Below are positions 26,903-35,420 of a stretch of 56,146 nt of DNA, in pieces. Origin of the DNA: Bacteroidota bacterium (GTDB lineage Bacteria; Bacteroidota; Bacteroidia; AKYH767-A; OLB10); assembly GCA_024643795.1 (NCBI GenBank), contig JAHEMF010000014.1:1-56146 (forward strand). Direction: 5' to 3'. The stretch's first letter is position 1. Every line of letters starts with the position of its first letter. A model generated the notes under the pieces. The model was not told where the DNA came from and searched no databases. It saw only the letters and a program-made list of their open reading frames with translations. The translations under genes were made by a program, and so were the position numbers.

Positions 26903-28192
26903 TTAGAGACTCCAATATGTCAATTTAGTGATCTTATTTTTAAGAATACCTTTTAAATCTACAATCACAGCCTTTTCAGATGCAATTCCAATAAAATACG
27001 ACTCATCAAGATTCAAATATTCTTTATGATTCACTGCCACAACAATGGCATCGTAACCTGTACCTGGTTTATCAACCAGCCCAAACCCATATTCCTCCAT
27101 GAGTTCTTCTGTCGATGCATGAGGATCTGTTACCTCAATAGTAACGCCGTATGAACGAAACTCATTCACCACATCAGCAACTTTTGAATTTCTGATATCT
27201 TCAACATCTTCCTTAAATGTAGCTCCCATTATCAGAACTCTGCATTTATTCACATCCTTTCCATGAGCGATCAACTTTTTTACTGTTTGCTTGGCAACAT
27301 AAAATCCCATTGAGTCATTGACATACCTTCCTGAGTTTATCACTTGCGAATGATAACCTAGTTCCTGTGCCTTATAAGTAAGGTAATAAGGGTCAACTCC
27401 AATACAGTGTCCGCCAACCAATCCTGGTTTGAAATTTAAAAAGTTCCACTTGGTTGATGCTGCCTCCAGCACCTCATAGGTGTTGATCTTAAGCTTATTG
27501 AAAATGATAGAAAGTTCATTCATTAGAGCAATGTTCACATCACGCTGAGTATTCTCAATTATCTTGGCAGCCTCTGCCACCTTAATACATGATGCTTTAT
27601 GCACTCCGGCTTTAACCACTATCTCATAGGTCTTGCTAATTTCTTCCAGCGACTCTGCATCACAACCTGAAACCACTTTAATAATATTAGGTAAGGTGTG
27701 TTGTTTATCACCAGGATTGATCCTTTCGGGAGAGTAACCTACTTTGAAGTCTTCAAGAAATTTTAATCCGGAAGTTTTTTCAAGAACCGGAATACAATCC
27801 TCTTCTGTGCAACCGGGATATACTGTTGACTCAAACACTACGTAATCGCCTTTTGATAACACTTTACCTATGGTTTCGGAAGCACCTAACAATGGTTTGA
27901 GGTCGGGTAACTTATGTTCGTCAATAGGGGTGGGTACAGCGACTATATAAAACGAAGCTTCCTTAAGAACATCAAGTGAGTCAGTAAATACAATGTCGCA
28001 ATCTTTAAAAGCTTCGCTGTCTAATTCACCACTCGGGTCTATATGATTTTTCATCATGTCAACCCGTTTTGAGTTTATATCAAATCCAACAACCGATACT
28101 TTCCTGGCAAATTCCAGCGCTATTGGCAACCCTACATAACCAAGCCCTATAACGGCTATCTTCTTCTTTTTTTCAATGATATCTTTATACAT
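26903..28192 (-). CDS. UDP-N-acetylhexosamine 6-dehydrogenase, TviB/WbpO type
   Basis: 429 residues, three-domain UDP-sugar dehydrogenase. The Rossmann motif GLGYVGLP, PTPIDEHKLPDL, ESTVYPGCTEEDC and YSPERINPGDK match Vi-antigen TviB and WbpO more than UDP-glucose dehydrogenase. The catalytic Cys is in GLVGGHCIGVDPYYL. It should oxidise UDP-GlcNAc (or GalNAc) to the uronate, which can feed both the TviC-like epimerase and the diacetamido-uronate branch in this operon. A separate true Ugd (30825-32147) supports the different substrate. Confidence 0.88.
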   Translation of the reverse strand: MYKDIIEKKKKIAVIGLGYVGLPIALEFARKVSVVGFDINSKRVDMMKNHIDPSGELDSEAFKDCDIVFTDSLDVLKEASFYIVAVPTPIDEHKLPDLKPLLGASETIGKVLSKGDYVVFESTVYPGCTEEDCIPVLEKTSGLKFLEDFKVGYSPERINPGDKQHTLPNIIKVVSGCDAESLEEISKTYEIVVKAGVHKASCIKVAEAAKIIENTQRDVNIALMNELSIIFNKLKINTYEVLEAASTKWNFLNFKPGLVGGHCIGVDPYYLTYKAQELGYHSQVINSGRYVNDSMGFYVAKQTVKKLIAHGKDVNKCRVLIMGATFKEDVEDIRNSKVADVVNEFRSYGVTIEVTDPHASTEELMEEYGFGLVDKPGTGYDAIVVAVNHKEYLNLDESYFIGIASEKAVIVDLKGILKNKITKLTYWSL

Positions 28193-28204
28193 CTTATACC
28201 AAAA

Positions 28205-29227
28205 CTATTTTTTGATTTTATTTAACTCATAAATTCTTTCAATAATATCCACCACTTTCAATCCTTCAAGTGCATTTGTTGTAATTGATGTTCTTCCTTT
28301 CAATGTGTTTATCACATTTTCAATGATAAAGTGATGATTAGCTGCTGACCCTTTATATGTTCCGTAATCATTTTCAGAACCCGAAGGTGGGAGCTCAGGC
28401 ATTTCATAATCTTTGATATGGCAATATTCTACCTGATTCATGTACTGGCCTCCGATCTTTACGGTGCCCTGGCTTCCAATCACAGTGATCGAACTTTCCA
28501 TGTTTTTATCATATATAGATGTGGAATAATTTAGCGACCCCATTCCTCCATTGATAAAACGGAACGATACAATTCCTGAATCTTCAAAAGCTGTGGTTTT
28601 TTTGTGGTTAAAATCTGCAAACCGGCCAGATATATCCGTGATATCACCAAAGACCCAATACATGATGTCAATAAAATGTGAGAACTGTGTGAACAATGTT
28701 CCGCCATCAAGGTCGGGTGTACCTTTCCAGCCACCCTGTTTATAATACCTGTCATCTCTGTTCCAGTAGCACACTAGCTGAACCATAAAAATATCTCCCA
28801 GAACACCCTGCTCAACAATATTCTTAAGCCATGCACTTGGTGGAGAGTACCTGTTCTGCATAACACAAAAAACATTCTTATGAACCTGAAGGGCCTTAAA
28901 GATTATCTTCTCACAATCATTTGTTGTTAGCGCCATTGGCTTTTCACATACAATATGCTTTTTATGATCCAATGCTTTCAAGGCATGTGAAGCATGCAAC
29001 CCGTTGGGAGAGCATACAGAAATAACATCGAGTTCTGGGCTGGACTTCAACAACTCATCAATCGAATTGTAATATGGAACTCCGAATGTATCAGCCTTAG
29101 TTTCTGAAACTGGTAAGATATCGCACAAACCAACAAGTTCTGCCTCATCATATCTTTTTATCATTTCGGCATGACGTTTACCGATATGGCCGCAGCCAAC
29201 AACACCAAATTTTATTTTCTGATCCAT
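28205..29227 (-). CDS. Gfo/Idh/MocA oxidoreductase, probable UDP-sugar uronate 3-dehydrogenase (WbpB/WlbA role)
   Basis: About 340 residues from ATG 29227. An outer frame reaching 29317 overlaps the upstream gene and adds 30 unrelated residues, so it was not chosen. The NAD motif is GVVGCGHIGKRH and the family lysine lies in VCEKPMAL. The middle holds GGTLFTQFSHFID with the His expected for catalysis. Position next to a WbpD-like acetyltransferase, in an operon with a WbpE-like aminotransferase, suggests it oxidises C3 of UDP-GlcNAcA. Overall similarity to classical WbpB is modest, so the role is inferred from context. Confidence 0.78.
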   Translation of the reverse strand: MDQKIKFGVVGCGHIGKRHAEMIKRYDEAELVGLCDILPVSETKADTFGVPYYNSIDELLKSSPELDVISVCSPNGLHASHALKALDHKKHIVCEKPMALTTNDCEKIIFKALQVHKNVFCVMQNRYSPPSAWLKNIVEQGVLGDIFMVQLVCYWNRDDRYYKQGGWKGTPDLDGGTLFTQFSHFIDIMYWVFGDITDISGRFADFNHKKTTAFEDSGIVSFRFINGGMGSLNYSTSIYDKNMESSITVIGSQGTVKIGGQYMNQVEYCHIKDYEMPELPPSGSENDYGTYKGSAANHHFIIENVINTLKGRTSITTNALEGLKVVDIIERIYELNKIKK

Positions 29228-29234
29228 GCGCCTC

Positions 29235-29807
29235 TTATAAAATTTTATGCACTTTTCCGTTCTCCAACTTATACTGCTCTTTGCTTTCCGGACAATGTGC
29301 AACACCGCTTGAGTCAAATTCTAACCGGTGTCCATATTCACTCATCCATCCGGTTTGCCTTGCGGGATTTCCTATAACCAATGCATATGCAGGAACATCT
29401 TTGGTAACCACTGCTCCTGCACCTATGAAAGCATATTCTCCTATATCATGGCCGCAAACAATGGTAGCATTTGCTCCTATACTTGCACCTTTCTTCACCA
29501 ATGTTTTTGCATATTGATCTCGTCGAATTATAGCACTTCTAGGGTTAGTGATGTTTGTAAAGACCATACTGGGTCCCAGAAAAACATCGTCTTCGCATTC
29601 TACTCCGGTATATATAGATACGTTATTCTGAACTTTAACATTGTTACCCAGTTTCACACCCGGAGAAATAACAACATTTTGTCCTATGTTGCAATTTTCG
29701 CCCAGCACGCAATCAGGCATAATATGTGAGAAGTGCCATATGCTTGTTCCTTTGCCAATGACACAACCATCATCTATAACAGCTGTTTCGTGTGCTTTAT
29801 ATTCCAT
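29235..29807 (-). CDS. Left-handed beta-helix N-acetyltransferase, WbpD/WlbB type
   Basis: 190 residues of hexapeptide repeats, e.g. [28 protein letters not shown] and [14 protein letters not shown], with the C-terminal cap containing [11 protein letters not shown]. The pattern is close to WbpD/WlbB, which acetylate the 3-amino group of UDP-2-acetamido-3-amino-uronate using acetyl-CoA. It is the third step after the Gfo/Idh oxidoreductase and the aminotransferase encoded in this operon. Confidence 0.88.
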   Translation of the reverse strand: MEYKAHETAVIDDGCVIGKGTSIWHFSHIMPDCVLGENCNIGQNVVISPGVKLGNNVKVQNNVSIYTGVECEDDVFLGPSMVFTNITNPRSAIIRRDQYAKTLVKKGASIGANATIVCGHDIGEYAFIGAGAVVTKDVPAYALVIGNPARQTGWMSEYGHRLEFDSSGVAHCPESKEQYKLENGKVHKIL

Positions 29808-29833
29808 GTGATCTACAGAACTTATTTTACGAT

Positions 29834-30814
29834 TTAATCGAACCGATGTGCAGTTTTCTTTAATTGCTCAGGCGAAAGCCCTTTGAAGTATTCATATGTC
29901 ATCTTCAAACCATTTTCCCTACTCACCATCGGCTCCCAGTTAAGTAGTTTTCTGGCTAAGGTAATGTCAGGCTGCCTTTGCTTGGGGTCATCCTTGGGAA
30001 GTTCTTTATGTACCATTTTCACTGATGACCCTGTTAGTTTCAGTATCTCATCACCAAATTCTTTTATAGTGATCTCCTGTGGATTTCCAATATTCACAGG
30101 GTTAGCATAATCGCTGTGAAGTAAGCGGTATATACCTTCTATCAGATCATCCACGTAACAAAAAGATCGTGTCTGAGATCCATCACCAAATACCGTGAGG
30201 TCTTCACCTCTAAGAGCTTGCCCGATGAATGCCGGCAATACCCTACCATCATTTAGCCTCATTCGTGGTCCGTAAGTATTGAATATCCTTACTATTCTCG
30301 TTTCCAGACCATGGTAAGTATGATAGGCCATTGTTATAGCTTCCTGAAATCGTTTAGCCTCATCATAAACTCCACGCGGACCCACAGGGTTCACATTTCC
30401 CCAATAGTCTTCAGTTTGCGGATGAACCGCAGGGTCACCGTATACTTCTGAGGTAGAAGCAACCAGGATTCTGGCATTTTTAACTCTTGCCAGTCCAAGT
30501 AAATTATGAGTTCCTAATGACCCCACTTTCAATGTTTGTATCGGAATCTTGAGATAATCGATAGGACTGGCCGGTGAAGCAAAATGCAGGATGTAGTCAA
30601 GTTTACCCGGAACAAAAACAAATTTTGAAACATCATGATGATAAAATTCAAATTGCTCCAGCTTAAATAGGTGTTGAATATTTTCAAGATCCCCTGTGAT
30701 CAGGTTATCCATGCCTACCACACGATATCCTTCTTTGATGAACCTGTCGCATAAATGACTGCCCAAAAATCCGGCTGCACCGGTTATCAATACTCTTTTT
30801 GCAGATTCTTGCAT
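29834..30814 (-). CDS. uxs: UDP-glucuronate decarboxylase (UDP-xylose synthase)
   Basis: 326 residues, SDR fold. NAD motif [32 protein letters not shown], and [10 protein letters not shown] with catalytic Tyr and Lys. [10 protein letters not shown] and [14 protein letters not shown] are close to the UXS subfamily. It forms UDP-xylose from UDP-glucuronate. The upstream neighbour Ugd (10 bases away) supplies that substrate, so the pair forms a UDP-xylose branch. Confidence 0.92.
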   Translation of the reverse strand: MQESAKRVLITGAAGFLGSHLCDRFIKEGYRVVGMDNLITGDLENIQHLFKLEQFEFYHHDVSKFVFVPGKLDYILHFASPASPIDYLKIPIQTLKVGSLGTHNLLGLARVKNARILVASTSEVYGDPAVHPQTEDYWGNVNPVGPRGVYDEAKRFQEAITMAYHTYHGLETRIVRIFNTYGPRMRLNDGRVLPAFIGQALRGEDLTVFGDGSQTRSFCYVDDLIEGIYRLLHSDYANPVNIGNPQEITIKEFGDEILKLTGSSVKMVHKELPKDDPKQRQPDITLARKLLNWEPMVSRENGLKMTYEYFKGLSPEQLKKTAHRFD

Positions 30815-30824
30815 TAGATGGTGG

Positions 30825-32147
30825 TTAAATAATTTCCGGATTTACAACTGATCTGCCAATACTGTTGTAATAAAAACCGAGCTCCTTCATTCGCGAAGGA
30901 TCATAAAGATTTCGCCCATCAAATATCACTTTCGATCTCATCAGTTGTTGAATTTTATCAAATTCAGGCGTTCTGAATACCGACCATTCCGTTGCAATTA
31001 GCAATGCATCACAATCCTTCAATCCTTCATACTGATCAGCTGCATATGTGATCTTATCGTGAAAAATATTTTTCACATTTTCCATTGCTTCAGGATCATA
31101 TGCCGAAACTTTAGCTCCCCTTTTAAGAAGCTCCTCAATGATGTATAAAGCAGGAGCTTCTCTTATATCGTCTGTATCAGGCTTGAACGCCAATCCCCAA
31201 ACACAGATCGTTTTACCATTCAGATCGTTTGAGAAATATTCCAGTAACTTATCTACGATCACCAGTTTTTGATTGGTATTAACATCCATAACTGCTGAAA
31301 GGACTTTAAAATCATATTGGTAATCTGATGATGTTTTAGATAAAGCCTGTACATCTTTTGGAAAACAACTCCCACCATATCCTATCCCTGCAAAAAGAAA
31401 TCTCTTGCCGATGCGATCATCAGAGCCTATTCCAATTCTTACCATGTCAACATTAGCACCGACTTTTTCACACAAGTTTGCCACCTCATTCATAAATGTA
31501 ATCTTAGTGGCAAGAAATGCGTTAGCTGCATATTTTGTCAGTTCTGATGACCTAGCATCCATGTAGTAAATGGGATTCCCCTGCCTTACAAAAGGAGAAT
31601 ATAACTCTGTCATCAGGTTGCGCGCCTTCTCTGAATCAGTTCCTATCACAACCCTATCAGGTTTCATAAAATCATCAACAGCGAAACCTTCCCGTAAAAA
31701 TTCGGGGTTTGAAACAACATCAAACTGTGCAGTACATGTTTCAGAAACAGCTTTTGTTACTTTTTCAGCCGTCCCAACTGGCACAGTACTTTTATTAACG
31801 ATCACTTTGTAATCTTTAATAAGCCCTCCAAGTTCTTTGGCAACACCTAAGACATAGCTTAGGTCTGCAGACCCATCTTCACCCGGAGGTGTTGGAAGTG
31901 CCAGAAAGATGACTTTGGCAGACTCCACAGCAGATGCAAGATCGGTTGTGAACTTGAGGCGACCTTGTTTTATATTCCGTTCAAATAAAACTTCAAGATG
32001 AGGCTCATAGATTGGAATAACACCTTCCTGTAGTGCCTTGACTTTCTTTTCATTTACATCTACACAAATAACATGATTGCCCATTTCGGCAAAGCATGTT
32101 CCTGTAACAAGTCCTACGTAACCTGTTCCAACAACTGCAATATTCAT
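30825..32147 (-). CDS. ugd: UDP-glucose 6-dehydrogenase
   Basis: 440 residues. Start [16 protein letters not shown] is the family NAD motif; [29 protein letters not shown] and the catalytic Cys in [14 protein letters not shown] are all in place. It makes UDP-glucuronate with two NAD+ reductions. The first codons overlap the aminotransferase stop by 4 bases (ATGA type), so translation is coupled. The neighbour Uxs uses its product. Confidence 0.95.
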   Translation of the reverse strand: MNIAVVGTGYVGLVTGTCFAEMGNHVICVDVNEKKVKALQEGVIPIYEPHLEVLFERNIKQGRLKFTTDLASAVESAKVIFLALPTPPGEDGSADLSYVLGVAKELGGLIKDYKVIVNKSTVPVGTAEKVTKAVSETCTAQFDVVSNPEFLREGFAVDDFMKPDRVVIGTDSEKARNLMTELYSPFVRQGNPIYYMDARSSELTKYAANAFLATKITFMNEVANLCEKVGANVDMVRIGIGSDDRIGKRFLFAGIGYGGSCFPKDVQALSKTSSDYQYDFKVLSAVMDVNTNQKLVIVDKLLEYFSNDLNGKTICVWGLAFKPDTDDIREAPALYIIEELLKRGAKVSAYDPEAMENVKNIFHDKITYAADQYEGLKDCDALLIATEWSVFRTPEFDKIQQLMRSKVIFDGRNLYDPSRMKELGFYYNSIGRSVVNPEII

Positions 32148-33289
32148 CCCTGTGCTATTATATGTGTTAGAAAATCCTTTACCGGTTCGGCAATGGTTGT
32201 GAGGTCCTCTTCATTCATCTCAGTATGAATAGGGAGCGAGATCACATGCTTGCATAAATACTCTGTTGCCGGAAAATCTCCTTCCTTGTAACGTTTATCA
32301 GTATATGCTTTTTGCATGTGCAATGGAACAGGATAGTAGATCATGGAAGGAATCTCTTTTTCTGCAAGGAATTTTCTCAACTCATCCCTGTCGGCATTTT
32401 CAAGTACCAAAGTGTATTGATGGAAAACATGAGTTGAGTTCTGAACCCGTGCAGGAGTTATAACACCTTTCAGGTTCTTGAATGCATTATCATAATAATC
32501 AGCAACCGTATTTCTTGCAGCAGCGTATTCATCAAGATGCCTCAGTTTAATCCTCAATATTGCTGCCTGAATACTATCAAGCCGTGAATTGACACCAATC
32601 TCATCATGATAATACTGAACAGACTGGCCATGGTTTGCTATCATTCGCATCTTGGTGGCCAAATCATCATTGTTTGTAAAAATTGCTCCACCATCACCAT
32701 AGCAACCGAGGTTCTTAGACGGGAAAAAGGAGGTGGTACCAATATCACCTATGGTTCCAGCCATTTGGGTTGACCCATCATTCATGGTATATCTGGCACC
32801 AATTGCCTGGGCTGTATCCTCAATCACATACAATTCATGTGCTCGGGCTATAGCCATAATTGAGTCCATGGGGGCACACTGCCCAAATAAGTGAACCGGT
32901 ACAATAGCCTTGGTTTTTGAAGTAATTGCCTTCTTAACTGCCTCAGGATCAATTTGATATGTTTTAGGGTCTACATCAACCAGTACCGGAGTAAGTTGTA
33001 GTAATGCTATTACTTCGGCCGTGGCAACATAGGTGAAACTGGCGGTGATGACCTCATCACCGGGCTTCAAGCCCAAGCCCATCATGGCTATTTGCAAAGC
33101 ATCAGTTCCATTTGCACATGGTATTACATGCTTGACATTCAGGTAGTTCTCCAATTCGCTTTGGAATTTCTTCACCTCAGGGCCATTGATATAGGCTGAA
33201 GAGGCTATTACATCCAGAACTGCCTTGTCTATTTCGGGTTTAATTTTTTCGTACTGACCTATGAGGTCAACCATAGCTAACTTTCTCAT
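32144..33289 (-). CDS. DegT/DnrJ/EryC1 aminotransferase, probable WbpE/WlbC role
   Basis: 381-residue PLP enzyme. The N-terminus MVDLIGQYEKIKPEID, substrate loop ANGTDALQIAM, and the PLP lysine in SFFPSKNLGCYGDGG are typical of sugar 3- or 4-aminotransferases; overall pattern fits WbpE. It should transfer an amino group from glutamate to the 3-keto sugar made by the Gfo/Idh enzyme. First gene of the polysaccharide operon; the promoter region is 33290-33413. Confidence 0.9.
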   Translation of the reverse strand: MRKLAMVDLIGQYEKIKPEIDKAVLDVIASSAYINGPEVKKFQSELENYLNVKHVIPCANGTDALQIAMMGLGLKPGDEVITASFTYVATAEVIALLQLTPVLVDVDPKTYQIDPEAVKKAITSKTKAIVPVHLFGQCAPMDSIMAIARAHELYVIEDTAQAIGARYTMNDGSTQMAGTIGDIGTTSFFPSKNLGCYGDGGAIFTNNDDLATKMRMIANHGQSVQYYHDEIGVNSRLDSIQAAILRIKLRHLDEYAAARNTVADYYDNAFKNLKGVITPARVQNSTHVFHQYTLVLENADRDELRKFLAEKEIPSMIYYPVPLHMQKAYTDKRYKEGDFPATEYLCKHVISLPIHTEMNEEDLTTIAEPVKDFLTHIIAQG

Positions 33290-33310
33290 TATTGAGCCAT
33301 TAAGAGGGTG

Positions 33311-33318
33311 CGAAGATA
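33311..33318 (-). promoter_or_regulatory. Possible -7 box for nucleotide-sugar operon
   Basis: The minus strand reads TATCTTCG followed by CA, one base from TAnnTTTG, about 22 bases before the aminotransferase ATG. No -33 element at ideal spacing. Confidence 0.35.
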
Positions 33319-33351
33319 CGCATAATCATCAAGCATACTGTAGGCAAACAG

Positions 33352-33384
33352 GCATTTTGCATGTAATGTCAATGGGCAAAATGC
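33352..33384. promoter_or_regulatory. 9-bp inverted repeat in divergent intergenic region
   Basis: GCATTTTGC (33352-33360) and GCAAAATGC (33376-33384) are perfect inverted copies separated by 15 bases. They lie between the polysaccharide operon (minus) and the outer membrane gene (plus), where a regulator could control both. Confidence 0.4.
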
Positions 33385-33413
33385 ATGGCACTTAATTGCT
33401 ATTTTTACCGCCG

Positions 33414-34172
33414 ATGAAAATTTTGACCCATACGAGCTTAATTCTCTTAATATTTTTCTCTGGTTCGGCCATTGCCCAAAGCGGTATCAGAGACTCTTCT
33501 TTAAAGTTCACTTTTGGAACTGTTGGTTATACTCTGTTTAAACCGGGAGGAGATTTGGATAATAGGTTTGGTACTGTTTCCATGATAGGAGGTGAATTGC
33601 TATTCAAACGAAAAAGCAATCTTTTCTTCGGTGTTTCAGGGGGCTTACTTTTTGGTGATAAGGTTAAAGAACCGGGACTTCTATCCCTCATCAGCACATC
33701 AAACGGACAGGTGATAGGTATTGACGGGCTTTATGCCGATGTGAGGATTTTTATGCGCGGATATTATGCAAATCTTACGATGGGAAAGATCTTCTCTTTT
33801 GGCAAGCCTAACCCTAACAGTGGCATTGTATTGATGGGCGGCCCCGGATTTGTTCAACATAAAATAAGGTTTGAAAATGTAAGTAACAGCACTCCTCAAC
33901 TTGATGGAGACTATCTTAAAGGCTACGATCATCTGTCAAATGGAATAAGTATGCGCGAGTTTGTAGGTTGGATTTATTTTGGCAACAAACAACTTTTGAA
34001 CTTTGTGGCCGGGTTTGAATTTATTCAGGGATTCACAGAAAACCGTCGCGATTATAACTTTGATACTCCCGGTGTTAGTGAAGGTAAAAGAACAGACCTT
34101 TTATGGGGCTTAAAACTTGGATGGATGATCCCTTTCTATAAAAAGAGACCTGACAGCTTTTATTTTTACTGA
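33414..34172 (+). CDS. Outer membrane beta-barrel-like protein of unknown function
   Basis: About 252 residues from ATG 33414, with a signal peptide (KILTHTSLILLIFFSGSAIAQ, cleavage after AQ). The rest alternates short amphipathic strands rich in Gly and aromatic residues, such as GGELLFKRKSNLFFGVSGGLLF and LLWGLKLGWMIPFY, as in small outer membrane barrels. I recognise no named family. It ends 3 bases before the Kdo transferase start, so the two are likely co-transcribed and both concern the envelope. Confidence 0.7.
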   Translation: MKILTHTSLILLIFFSGSAIAQSGIRDSSLKFTFGTVGYTLFKPGGDLDNRFGTVSMIGGELLFKRKSNLFFGVSGGLLFGDKVKEPGLLSLISTSNGQVIGIDGLYADVRIFMRGYYANLTMGKIFSFGKPNPNSGIVLMGGPGFVQHKIRFENVSNSTPQLDGDYLKGYDHLSNGISMREFVGWIYFGNKQLLNFVAGFEFIQGFTENRRDYNFDTPGVSEGKRTDLLWGLKLGWMIPFYKKRPDSFYFY

Positions 34173-34175
34173 CCT

Positions 34176-35417
34176 ATGGTGATCTTCTACTACCTGGCTG
34201 TTAAAGGCTATGGGCTCATAATTTTTTTTGCAGCCTTATTCAATTCCAAAGCACGGAATTGGGTCAGTGGTCGGGCCGGTTGGCACTCTACCTTAGCAAA
34301 GACCCTCAAAGATGTTGACAGGAAAAAGATCCATTTCCATTGTCCGTCGCTCGGAGAATTTGAACAGGGAAGGCCTGTGCTGGAGGCACTCAGAAAAGCA
34401 TATCCCGATCACTATATTTTACTTACTTTCTTTTCACCCTCAGGATACAACATAAGAAAGAATGAACCACTTGCTGATCATGTATGCTATCTTCCACTCG
34501 ATGGCCCATTTAACGCATACCGTTTCATGAGTTTAGTAAAACCAGAGATCGCTTTTTTTATCAAGTATGATTTTTGGCATTTCTTTATACGAACATATAA
34601 AACACATAACATACCTGTTATATTCATATCAAGTACTTTCAGACCTTCGCAAATATATTTTAAATGGTATGGTAAGTTTTTTCGAAAAATACTGAAGCGT
34701 GTTAATCACTTTTTTGTTCAGGACCAGGAGTCACTTGAACTATTATACAAGTTTGCAATTCCACAAGTAACCGTTTCCGGCGATACCCGCTTCGACAGGG
34801 TGCATAATAACATGAAGTCTGCTATTGAACTCCCTGTGATTGCAGATTTTAAAGGAAACAGCAAACTGCTTGTGGCCGGAAGCACCTGGCCTGAAGATGA
34901 GAAGCATGTACATGAATTATTTACAGACATTGATGACTCATGGAAGCTGATAATTGCTCCTCACGAAGTAAACCAACACCGTATTAAAAAGATCATTTCA
35001 CTTTTCAGGAACAACTGCATCCTTTATTCACAAGGAAATACCGATCAGGGTAATAAAAAAGTGATGATCATTGATAATATAGGATTACTTTCATCGGTAT
35101 ACCGATACTCAGATCTTGCCTACATAGGTGGTGGGTTTGGGAAGGGCATACATAACATTCTTGAAGCCGCTGTATTTAAAGTACCTGTGATCTTCGGACC
35201 AAAATACTCTAAATTCAAAGAAGCAAAAGAATTATTGAAGTTAGGCGGAGCCTTTACCATAAGATCAGACAAGGACCTCAAATCTGTATTCGATATACTG
35301 AATTCAGATCAGGAAGCATATTCAAAGGCCTCTGAAAGCAGCAGAAATTTTGTCGAGAATAAAAGAGGTGCTACCGGAATAGTGCTTGAATATCTAAGCC
35401 TGAATTTTAACCTTTGA
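34176..35417 (+). CDS. waaA: 3-deoxy-D-manno-octulosonic acid transferase
   Basis: 413 residues, GT-B glycosyltransferase that adds Kdo to lipid A at the inner face of the inner membrane. An N-terminal hydrophobic anchor precedes HCPSLGEFEQGRPV, the conserved family segment with the catalytic Glu. The second half has APHEVNQHRI and GGGFGKGIHNILEAAVFKVPVIFGP, the donor-binding region. The FIKYDFW segment is the Bacteroidota form of the ETEIWP region. Only 3 bases separate its stop from the stop of the convergent giant gene. Confidence 0.92.
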   Translation: MVIFYYLAVKGYGLIIFFAALFNSKARNWVSGRAGWHSTLAKTLKDVDRKKIHFHCPSLGEFEQGRPVLEALRKAYPDHYILLTFFSPSGYNIRKNEPLADHVCYLPLDGPFNAYRFMSLVKPEIAFFIKYDFWHFFIRTYKTHNIPVIFISSTFRPSQIYFKWYGKFFRKILKRVNHFFVQDQESLELLYKFAIPQVTVSGDTRFDRVHNNMKSAIELPVIADFKGNSKLLVAGSTWPEDEKHVHELFTDIDDSWKLIIAPHEVNQHRIKKIISLFRNNCILYSQGNTDQGNKKVMIIDNIGLLSSVYRYSDLAYIGGGFGKGIHNILEAAVFKVPVIFGPKYSKFKEAKELLKLGGAFTIRSDKDLKSVFDILNSDQEAYSKASESSRNFVENKRGATGIVLEYLSLNFNL

Positions 35418-35420
35418 TTT

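Noticed and set aside
26903-28192. Second UDP-glucose 6-dehydrogenase
   Set aside because: Motifs (PTPIDEHKLPDL, TVYPGCTEEDC, YSPERINPGDK) follow TviB/WbpO; the true Ugd is the separate gene at 30825-32147.
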